Shown in pieces: positions 51,901 to 63,900 of a DNA stretch of 64,000 bases (positions are counted from its first letter, which is position 1; each line of letters opens with the position of its first letter). This stretch comes from Chiridota heheva (Eukaryota > Echinodermata > Holothuroidea > Apodida > Chiridotidae): the NCBI GenBank assembly GCA_020152595.1, contig JAIGNY010002025.1:539001-603000 (forward strand). The letters are read 5' to 3'. The notes under the pieces are model-generated. The model saw only the letters and a program-made list of their open reading frames with translations, ran no database searches and was not told the DNA's origin. Position numbers and translations under genes: made by a program.

Positions 51901-54900
51901 ATTTAATGAATGACACTATGCAGGAAACTAAATGGACAAAAAAATAACCAATAACTGGCCCTGTAAGGAAAAGTCTTGAATAGATACTTCCAAGCAAAAA
52001 ATACATGGAAAACAGGTTTCCAACATATGCCCTCAATATTTATTCTTAATCTAAATAATCATAAAGAAAAACAAGCTTAACTATAAATTATTTTCATCAT
52101 TTCTTGCCACAATTGTAGCGACAAGAAACAAATATGGTTTGCCCATTACAATAAAAGTATTTTAAATCCTACAAATCACAAAAAAAATCATTTGACTTAA
52201 GAAATCATGATGTATTACAAAGTAAGATTCCAACATAGATGATTTGACATAAACTTAAAGAATATAACCCGGGGGATTATTGCCAACACTTACTTAGCAA
52301 GTTCATTGACCCCCTCCAGAAAGTCATCCTCTTTGGCTAACAGGCCATATACCTTCACCTCACTCAGAAACTTGACAAATTTCTTATTCTGACATCGATA
52401 GTTTAGAGCTTGAAGACAGTCAATGCTGAGCCTGAAGAAGAGAAAAAGAATTTATGATAAGGTTTGAGATTGACAGTGTTTAAGGGCATGACAAAAGCAG
52501 GTTAAAGTTTGTGATTTTAAGCTGCTTAAGGTATATCAGCTTGATGAGCAACTAGTGTGTGTTGGGCAATGTCACAAATGGACTAACATATAACTATTGT
52601 GTGTTGGGCAATGTAACAAATGGACTAACATATAACTATTGTGTGTTGGGCAATGTAACAAATGGACTAACATATAAGTATTGTGTGTTGGGCAATGTAA
52701 CAAATGGACTAACATATAACTATTGTGTGTTGGGCAATGTATCAAATGGACTAACATATAACTATTGTGTGTTGGGCAATGTAACAAATGGACTAACATA
52801 TATCTATTGTGTGTTGGGCAATGTATCAAATAGACTAACATATAACTATTGTGTGTTGGGCAATGTAACAAATGGACTAACATATAACTATTGTGTGTTG
52901 AGTAATGTAACAAATGGACTAACATATATCTATTGTGTGTTGGGCAATGTAACAAATGGACTAACATATAACTATTGTGTGTTGGGCAATGTATCAAATG
53001 GACTAACATATAACTATTGTGTGTTGGGCAATGTAACAAATGGACTAACATATAACTATTGTGTGTTGGGCAATGTAACAAATGGACTAACATATAACTA
53101 TTGTGTGTTGGGCAATGTATCAAATGGACTAACATATAACTATTGTGTGTTGGGCAATGTAACAAATGGACTAACATATAACTATTGTGTGTTGGGCAAT
53201 GTATCAAATGGACTAACATATAACTTTTGTGTGTTGGGCAATGTATCAAATGGACTAACATATAACTATTGTGTGTTGGGCAACATAACAAATGGACTAA
53301 CATATAACTATTGTGTGTTGGGCAATGTATCAAATAGACTAACATACAACTATTGTGTGTTGGGCAACATAACAAGGCACTAACATATTTGACATGCATA
53401 ATAAACAGAGTTAATAAATTAAATGGGCACTCTTAACAAGATAATAACTCTTTTTAGGTTGCACAAAAAGCTCAAATACACATCGATATTTAGATCAAAT
53501 TCATTACCCGATTGTAATAAATCTTAAATTGAATCCATTCCCTTTGTTTAAGCGCAAGTTAAAGTTGGGCCTCTTTAGCCAGATCTAGCAAAAGGCCCTC
53601 CTAAAGTGTTTTTTTTATCTCCAATCTGGATTGATGTTTTTTTTCTTCACATATTAAAAAGCTTTGTACTCAAATAGTTTCATAATCTATGTTCTATTGT
53701 TAACCTTTGCTAATTTTGTAAATCAGGAGGATCCACCTAAACAAGATAATCTTGGCTTCCTAAGGATCCCCCAACCTTCCATTATTTTGTACTTGTTTTT
53801 TACCACTGTAAATGTCACGCACTGATTGAAATAAAATCTGCACAACCTCAAAATATAAATGCTTACATTAATGGACACAATGCTTACATTAATGGACTCA
53901 ATGCTTACATTAATGGACTCAGTGCTTACATGCATGGACTCAGTGCTGACATTAATTGATTCAATGCTTATATTAATGGACTCAATGCTTACATTTATTG
54001 ACTCAGTGCTGATATTAATGGACTCAATGCTTACATTAATGAACTCAATGCTTACATTAATGGACTCAGTGCTTACATTAATACACTCAGTGCTTACATG
54101 CATGGATGCAGTGCTTACATGCATGGACTCAGTGCTGACATTAATGGACTCAATGTTTACATTAATGGACATAATGCTTATAATAATGGACATAATGCTT
54201 ATATTAATGGACATAATTCTTATATTAATGGACATAATGCTTATATTAATGGACATAATGCTTATATTAATGGACATAATGCCTATACTAATTGACTCAG
54301 TGCTGACATTAATGGACTCAAAGCTTGCATTATTGAACTCAGTGCTGATATTAATGAACTTAATACTAACATTATAGGGCTCAGTGCTGACATTAATGGA
54401 CATAATGCTTACATTAATGGACACAATGCTTACATTACTGAACTCAATACTGACATCAATCAACATAATACTTATATTAATGGGCTCAATGCTGACAACA
54501 ATTGACATAATGCTTACTTTAATGGACGCAATGCTTACATAAATTAATGAACATGTCTTTATTATTGAACTCAATGCTGACATTAATGAACTCAATGCTT
54601 ACACTAATGGACATGATGCTTACATTAATGGACTGATTGCGGACATTAATGGACATAATGCTTACAATAATGGACTCAGCGCCTGCATGGCTTTTGTAGC
54701 TGCTTTCTTGTTTTTGGAAGACATGCTGTCGGACTTAATGGTGGGCGGCTTCACGTCTCCTGAGCTGGATCCAATGTACGTGAGTATACTAGAGAAGAGG
54801 CGGTGGAAGTAGTTGGAAACAACTGGCTCAGATTCTTCCACCTGGAATGTCTCATACAAAACACATATTACCTAAGCATGAAAAGAAAAAAATGGTCATG

Positions 54901-57900
54901 AAAAATTGTGAAAGGGCACTGGGTTCAAGAAGATTAGAAAATGACATATACCTATACGGGTGCCATGTCCTCTTGAGGCTCTGGTAGTCATGGTCCTCTA
55001 ACAAGCTTAAACTTCACCTGCCTGTACTTAAATGCTGTACCTAGCCCCACTCCAACTCTTGATCTCTCCATACCATGTTTTGGATCTACCCCCCTTCTGC
55101 CCTAACATTTAAGAACTACCCCTTCTTCTGTCATCATGTGAAACTGCATCTTTCTACTTTTCATTTCAGACTCTAAGGCTCTCATATTCACTCTCTCAAG
55201 AACCTGAACTTCACTGATCTTATCTGGGTAAAAACCTCAGCTTCTTCCTGAACAGCCACATTTCAAAAGCCTGCAGCTTATCTTCCATTTCATGAGATAA
55301 TAAGGTCCATGTTTCAGAGGCATACAGTAGGGTGAAGATAACATAACATTTGAAAGATTAGTTCAATAGACAAATATGTATTGTATTATAGAGAGCAAAC
55401 AAAAGCAGAACTGGAAAGGAATTACTTTGATATCTTGCTCTGTTCAGGAAATACTACAAATCACAGATTGTCTATAAGAGTGCTGTCCCACCTCCATTTT
55501 CTTAACCATTGTTAAAGTTTTTGAAAAACAAATTATGATCGAAAACATTTTGTATAAAATTGGTTCAGATAGGCAAATTATAGTTACTTCAGTAGACTAT
55601 TTTATTTCTCTGCTAACAAATCCAATGGTTAAAAGCCACAAAACCTCAGAATGAAAATAGGGACAAAGACTTTTGAGGAATGTCAGGATGTGAATGATGT
55701 GAGCTTGAATTTAGCTGTAATTGAATTTCCACACAAATCTGTTAGAGCCTTAAACTGGAATATTTCCTTGGTGTTATAAGATTTTTGAATGCTTTCTTCA
55801 TCATTTTTTATCTTTCAATGTCCTCTTTCATAAGAAATGAAATTGCTAATCACTAAACTAATAATCATTTTAAAGGCATATGGACAGGTAGAAATTTACA
55901 ATTCAAAAGAAAGCTTTTAATTCTGAACCGAATCGTCTTTGATCTATTACAAAAGGGTTTATATTTTTCAAGTTAAGACGAATCAATGTTTATATAATTT
56001 TTAATGTACACAAAAGTTGTGATGTCTTAGAAAGAAAATAGCTCCACATTGTTCATGTATTCTTTAGCTAAATGTCTGTCCTATTCGTCCATTAGACTGT
56101 TTTCTCCTAATTAATTTTGATAGAAGGTGTGATGGATGTTCAAAACCGCTTGGTCGTATTCAACTGCTCCCATGCAAAGAACTTAAGTAAAGGATTGAAA
56201 AACTGTAAATTAAAGGAGTATTAGACCAGAAAGTGATGCTGTATTTTTAGGGGGATCCCCATAGAAATAAAATGCTTATCTAGCAAGCAACGGTATTGCA
56301 ATTTTCTGGTTAATATGAATATTCAAGTGACCTTTGCCATCACGTCATCTGTGGGCTATGAAAACATGAAGTTTATCGATCTTTTGTGGATAATATATCT
56401 GTGAAATTCGCAAAAACGAGGGCCCTCACTTTTGGTCTAGTGCTCCTTTAACCTAAAGAAATGTCTCCTCTTTCTGATGGCACACATCTACATATAAATT
56501 TGCATGATTTATTATAACAATAATAAAGGTCTTAGAATTCAAAATTGTATAAAAGTGTCAATTTTCAAACAATTTAGAAGAAATTTGTGCTATTTATATG
56601 GTTTATAGCACATTTTCTTGCAATTAAGCTCAACTCACTGCTACCAATCCATACACCTTGATAACATTCAACTCACAGTAAGTGGCAAAATGCTGGCAGT
56701 TCTTGAGAGCACCTTTTGTGTCTTGTTGTCTATTCTCTCCTCGTAGTGAACATTCCTGGTGAGAACATCCAGACACCTTTCGTAGATTGCTTCCAGCAGA
56801 GTTGCATCGTGGGCCAGTGTCTTCCAGCATTCTATAATATTACTGAGACCAAATTTCAAAGATGTTATAATCTTTACATGATGCAAATTAGATATATCAT
56901 TACTCAAAGAGATAAAAAAGATTGGAGTAACTTGTAATACAAAGATTCTTCATCGGCTCTTTTTTCATCGATCAAATAAAAACAAAAAGTATACATTGCA
57001 AAAAATTATGTTCTGTATGACATCAAATTGCTTTTAGCTTGATGAAGTTAACAGTAAAATCTAAATTAGTTAAAACTGTACAACAACAACTTCTGACTGT
57101 AAACATCACAATCTTCTTAATGTTCTTGAATTTTTTCACCATTGATTTACCAACCCTTAATAATATCCAAATTGGGCCACATGAAAGGAGTTGCCTACAA
57201 GTTCTGCATGGAACTATACTTAGAGAATGTACAATTGGTATCACTCTTTAATCTAAGCTCAGCATAAAAAATTATAACAATAAAATACTTGCAACCAAAT
57301 TCTAAGTGCTCAATCGTTCCAGTAATGCAATTTTTTTTTCTTTCAGGTATTATTCTTCCTTTCCTTTTTTTTCTTCTTTTTGAATTGCTCTTTGTGTATT
57401 TAAATCATAATTATACCGGTAATGTCACAAAAACAAAAATAGATAAGTAAGAGAGTGTATCCTGGAGATGGGATTGCCTTTGATACATCTACACCCTGTA
57501 CAACAAAATGAACAGTATCTTCAGTATTCATGTGGAACCCAATTAAAGGGGTACTAAACTGCAAAGCTTTTTGACCCTCATGGAGAGCTACAAAGACGCC
57601 AATATTTATTCTAAATGATCAAATTTATACATAGGTTGTTATAGAAATCCACCTTGTTTTAACCACAACAATGGGGGCATTATCCATGTAATGCCCTGCG
57701 ATAGTGCTCAGGTGATAATATATTCCGTGCGCTTCATTTTAGGGGGCGATTTCAAACTACATTACGTGATATATTTGATACTTATGTTTTCATGGTAATG
57801 ATATACGGTTTCAATTAATAACGTATTGTTCTATATAATTCAGTACTAAGAATCCAATTTATATGTTGTCAATTACATTTTGATTTGATGTTCAATTGCC

Positions 57901-60900
57901 GTTTCATTTTACTCACCCATTTTTGAAAATTGAACGTTCCTTTGATATGAATTATTCAATTGATTACTTCATTTTATCTATAGGTTTGTTTTTCAAAAGT
58001 TTTAAAAACAAAGGTGTTTTTAATTTTAAAATAGATATCTAAATTTCGTTTTAGCGTAAAAATTATTGAAACCTTATAAACAGATTAATGTTCTGGTATC
58101 ATGTTTAGATTCTCCTAGTCCTTCAACCAGGGCATTATAGCAGAATATAAACACTATGCAAGAACATTTATATTTAATTGTTATCTAAGATCCATAAACA
58201 ATAACATTTGATTATTTTTGGAGGCAAAACAGGTCAAAGAATATTTTAAAAATACACTGAAAAGACACCATCGCTTATTGATCTAGTCCATCTATAATTA
58301 AAAGAGCAGCTAAGAAAATATCATTTGCATGATATATGACATATGGAATGTATGATATGACAATACCTGATGCTTTAAATTGCTTTCACAGCAGAAGAAA
58401 AAATCTTACAAGTTTTTAAGTGGTACAGTACAGTAATTATGGATCTTTTTGACAAAACACATGAAAATTTAAAGCAAAAAAAAAAAAAAAATCTTCTAAC
58501 CTATCAAATGGCAATGGATACTTTAACAGCGCCTCCATGACTGCAGATAAATGACTGGAGGACAGAGTGCGTATCGCTCGGAATGTACCGGTCCTAGTTT
58601 GGGTGTGACCAATGATGCTTAGTTTTACATGAAGATCATCTATGAAACTGTCAACCTAGAAAACAAAAAAACAAAAGTGATTTCAAAATAAGTTTGTTTA
58701 GCACTGAATTGGATTGATTGATGAGTCTTGTCACAGAAGGTCATCAACAAAGGTCAAATAGTGCCAGAGATGTTAAATCATATGAAATAACTCAATAGAA
58801 CAAATGGTGCAATCTAAGAGAAAGTACATTAAAAGGTGTAAAACACAGCAGGTTTGAGGAGAAAGAGAAGGGAGTTCTAAGGTGCAATCACTTAAAAGGA
58901 GGAAAAAAAGAACAAAGATGAGAATGCAACTTAGTTGGAGAAAGAGGAAAATGAAGATGGCATAAACAGGTAACTGACAGACTATTTTATACAGGCATAT
59001 GTACACCAACATCATCAGTGAGTGCAATGTGTCAAGGTGTTGGTAGCCATTCAACAATTCCCAATCAAGCAGTAATAAACAAATAACTGAGCGCCAGGGT
59101 GGAAAAAAATATTTTACTTTCTGGGACCATTAAAAATCATGTGAGTATAACCATAATAACATAAACAAAATGAATGCTTAAATCCAGTGGGAAATAACAA
59201 TTTAGTGGCCTTTCATTCTTAACTTATCTTTCCCCCTTTTCCTTTTTCCCTCTTTGTTTATTTCTGAGACCTGAAAAAATGGTCTTCTATATTTTCCACC
59301 TTCGATTAGTGCATTGCAAAATACGCTCGTTTTGCCTCCACTTGTTGGTATCTTTCATATCAAAAATCCACTTAAAGGTAAAATAAAATAGAGCAGAAAC
59401 TTACCAGTTCTATCATTTCTGATCCTCTGAGTTTAAGAATGGTATTAAGTACAACGCACGATCCACTTGCACAATGTGATTGGGCATCCAAAAGGCCTTC
59501 ATTCAGAAGGAATACAAAGTTCTTCAACTGATCTGATGGAACTTTCTTGGCTAGAACCTGCACAAAATGAAAATACAACCAAATCTTTTTGAGAAACTTA
59601 TTTTTTAGCTGGAGGGAAGATCTTAAAAGATTAGTTCAGGGGTCAAGCAATTATCTTATATGTAAAAGAGGACTTCAAAAGAAACAAAATAATGAAGAAA
59701 GCATTCAAAAATCTTATTTCCTTACGGAGGTATCTAAGTTTAAAGTTTGGTATCATTTGTACAAAAAATAACTGAAATCAGACTAGTTGTGATGTCATAG
59801 CCTCAGATTCTTCAAAGTCTTGATGTATTTTATCATATTCTGTCCTGCGATTTTGTTGATTAACAAACATGGGATTTTTTTCAAAAAAGTAGTACAATTG
59901 AATCTAAGATGGCTATCTATAATATACCACTGATGAAAGTTTAAAACTTTAATATCTCCTTAACGGAATAAGATTTTTGAACGTTTTTTTCACCATTTTG
60001 TTTCTTTTAAAGACCTCTTTCATATAAAATGTACATGCTTGACCACTGAACTAATTCTTTAACACATACATGCCAAAAGCTTTTAGCATGTGCTAATACT
60101 TTGTCAACTTCAGGCATTAACTTAAAACCCTTTATGTGCAGTCATCTTGCGTAAAATTTTATTAGTTATTAATTCAAAGATATGAGGCACAGCTGGAAAA
60201 TTTGCATTTCTTTCACAAATATAAAAGATTGAGTAGTTTTCTTGTCTCTGCTGTTTCTAAAGCTTGCAAGACTTTTTGGTAATAAAAATGCCATGACAAG
60301 GGAAAGACCAGGTCAAATGATAGCTAAGGAGCCCTGAAAATTTGCTAAAAAGGAAAAAATTTGACCAGTTTTTAATAGTCTTCCCTGCAATGTCTATTTA
60401 CAATGAATCATAAATTTACCTTCTGAAATCATAAATTTCCTGAAATCATAAATTTCCTTCTGAAATCATAAATTTCCTTCTGAAATCATAAATTTCTTCT
60501 GAAATTATAAATATTCTTCTGAAATCATAAATTTCCTTCTGAAATTATAAATTTCTTCTTATAATTTTTTCTGAAATCATAAATTTCCTTCTGAAATCAT
60601 GAGTTTCTTTTATATAATTTCTTCTGAAATCATAAATTTTCTTCTGAAATTATAAATTTCCTTCTGAAATCATAAAGTTCCTTCTGAAATCATAAATTTC
60701 CTTCAGAAATCATAAATTTCCTTCTGAAATCATAAATTTCCTTCTGAAATTATAAATTTCTTTTGAAATCATAAATTTCCTTCTGAAATCATAAATTTCC
60801 TTCTGAAATCATAAATTTCCTTCTGAAATTATAAATTACCTTCTGTAATCATAAATTTCCTTCTGAAATCATAAATTTCCTTCTGAAATCATAGATTTCT

Positions 60901-63900
60901 TTCTGAAATCATAACTGTCCTTCTGAAATAATTAATTTCCTAGAACCAGGTTTGAGAAGTTTTCAAGGTTTTCCAAGCATGTATGGGTTCTTTTTTGAAA
61001 GGGTTGGGATGCAAGGATGTTGTGTTTTAATACTATGTTTTGTCCTTGAACAAGAAACTTAACTCTTATTTCCCCCATCCGACTCAGATGTAAAATGGAG
61101 TTAACCTGCTATGAGCTGGCGTGCTGTCCTGGGAAAGCTATATGCTCACATCTGCTTATAAAACCAGGAAAAGCACAGGCCTGATAGGTCATCATGGCCG
61201 GAGTAAGGATTTAAACTTTGATATGAATGTTTGCATTTAATTTGTGGTCTTAATTATTTATTTACACATATCTCTCAACCTGTTTTTTGTTTCTTTAATC
61301 TTCTACATTTTTCCAAAGAATGCTACACTTTGTAAGCTCATCAAGGTTTTAGCTAGCAGACCCATACACATGTCCATACAGTAAAATGAAAAACCCCATT
61401 TCAAACCAACCTTTGATAGATCATTGACCACCGTGTACAGAATCTGAGGATCCTCTGTGTCTGATCTTTCCTTCAAGATGGACAATGCGTCCACCATCTT
61501 ATCTTGGTGTTCTGGACCTTTGCCTACAAAGCAAAATAATTATTTTAAATAGATATCAAACCACTGTGATAAGAAATAAAAATGTTCAATGATTTGAATA
61601 ACTATCCTCCCAAGCTCCATGGTTAAAGCTAGTGACTAATTTTCAAAATACAATGGAGCTCTCATTTTGAATATTTAAAAGATATTTCTGGATGTAAAAA
61701 CATTTACTGCCCTTTAAAGAAGTAAGAAATTAATTTGTCTGATATTGAGTAAATAATGTATTTGATAAAAAGAGTTATCTATCCTAATAACATTTTTCTC
61801 TTCTACTTGTAAAAAAAAAAGTTCTCAAATAATTTTTTCTAAATTTATCAATACAAGTTTGTTCCCTTTTTCTGTAAAAAATCTAACAAAAATAAGACAG
61901 AAACAATAATAAATTAATTAACAGAAAGAAAGAAGAGCTCAAAAATAGTGAAACAGCCAACAACTGGGATATTAGCTCCAAAGAATGCTATAAGCGCAGA
62001 AGTTTACGTAATCACAAATACAAGAAGTCTAGCATGGAATGCCAAATGGAACAAATATGCAAAAACTTATTACATGATGTTAAATCAATCTTACATAAAG
62101 TTAACTCATTCTTACATGACGTTAACTCATTCTTACATGACATGAACTCAATCTTACATGATCTTAATTCATTCTTACATAATCTTAACTCATTCTTACA
62201 TGATCTTAACTCATTCTTACATGATCTGAACTCATTCTTACATGATCTTAAGTCATTCTTACATGAAGTTAACAATCTTAATCATTCTTACATGATCTTA
62301 CCTCATTCTTACATGATCTTAATTCATTCTTACATGATCTTACCTCATTCTTACATGATCTTAAATCATTCTTACATGATCTTAACTCATTCTTACATGA
62401 TCTTACCTCATTCTTACATAAAGTTAACAACTAATGCTTACATGATCTTACCTCATTCTTACATGATCTTACCTCATTCTTACATGATCTTAACTCATTC
62501 TTACATGATCTTAACTCATTCTTACATGATCTTAACTCATTCTTACATGATCTTAAATCATTCTTATGATCTTAAATCATTATTCCCATTCTTACATGAT
62601 CTTAAATCATTCTTATATGATCTTAACTCATTCTTACATGACCTTAACTTATTCTTACATGACGTTTATTCATTCCCACATAAAGTTAACTCATTCTTAC
62701 ATGATCTTAACTTTTTATGTGACTCTACAATGATTGCCACATTAGGACATAATGATGACTTTTTAAGTGATTATGTAGAATCAAAAATGTACAAAGAATT
62801 ACTTAAGATATCTAGCTCATTATTTGTAAAATCATTGCATTCCTTATCTGGACATTAATTAGATGCACAAATTATTAATTTTGACAAGAAATTGGCAGTA
62901 ATTCTTCTAAAATGGTTTTTAAACTGATGTACAAATAATGAGTTATTCTTCGTACATTTTTGATTGTCACATAAAAAAAGCTAAATCCATCCGAGCCATT
63001 AGGCTCATTGGGCCAGTGCTTAGCAGATGAGAGTACATGACTCCCCTTAGATGGGATATCACGCTAATCCATCGCAGTTTAACTCCCAGGCAGTGCTGGT
63101 ACTCATTTTACAGCTGAGTGGACTGAAGCAAGTAGAGTAAATTGTCTTGCTGAAGGACACAATGCAGTGCTCACGATGGGGCTCAAACTCGGTACCTCTC
63201 AAATAAGAGTATGACTCCTTAACCACTGAGCCACAGCACCTCAATTAGAAAATTAAAAGTCATTACGTGACAATCATTTCATAATGAGTTAAGATCATGG
63301 AACTTGGTGAAAGAATGTGCTAAGATCATGTAATAAGTTATTGCATTTTTTCCCATTTTGCATTCCATAGCCTGATGATTAATACAATGAAGAAACTAAG
63401 AAATAATTGCACTATTGCTTACCTTCATATCGGAGTCCTATCTTGAGGATAAGTTGAACGCTCTCCATAGAGTTCTGCTTGACCTCCAGACATGGATCGG
63501 AGCATCGTGGCACCAACCTGGCAAGTATGTGTCCCATGCAGGTGAAAGCTGATGCACCCTGGGAAGAGGACGAAGTAAACATGACAAGTCTGCTTAGTGG
63601 TTATGCTGTGGCATCATTGATAGATCTGCACATGTTATGTGGTTTTTATACTGTGTTTCTGATAAACTCAGCATAAATCACACATTATGAGGAGTAGGTG
63701 AGAACCAATAACTGTTGAACCTAACAGGGGGGGGGGAATTTCCTCTAGCCACCTCCTTAATCCCACCTATGGTAGTGCTCATGAAATACTTCCTATACCT
63801 CAAAAACAAGTATTCAAATGATTCTGACAATTCAACCTGTTCTCAGCAAGATCAGCTTCTACAATCATCAAAACTATAAATTCAGGTGTATAAAAACATT

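Noticed and set aside
53723..54595. 290-codon Ser/Ile/Val-rich frame on the minus strand
   Set aside because: It is the 21-bp minisatellite translated; it lies in an MROH1-like intron.
62034..62858. 274-codon frame with repeated Ser-Phe-Leu-His units
   Set aside because: Product of the 21-bp unit; antisense to the gene and intronic.
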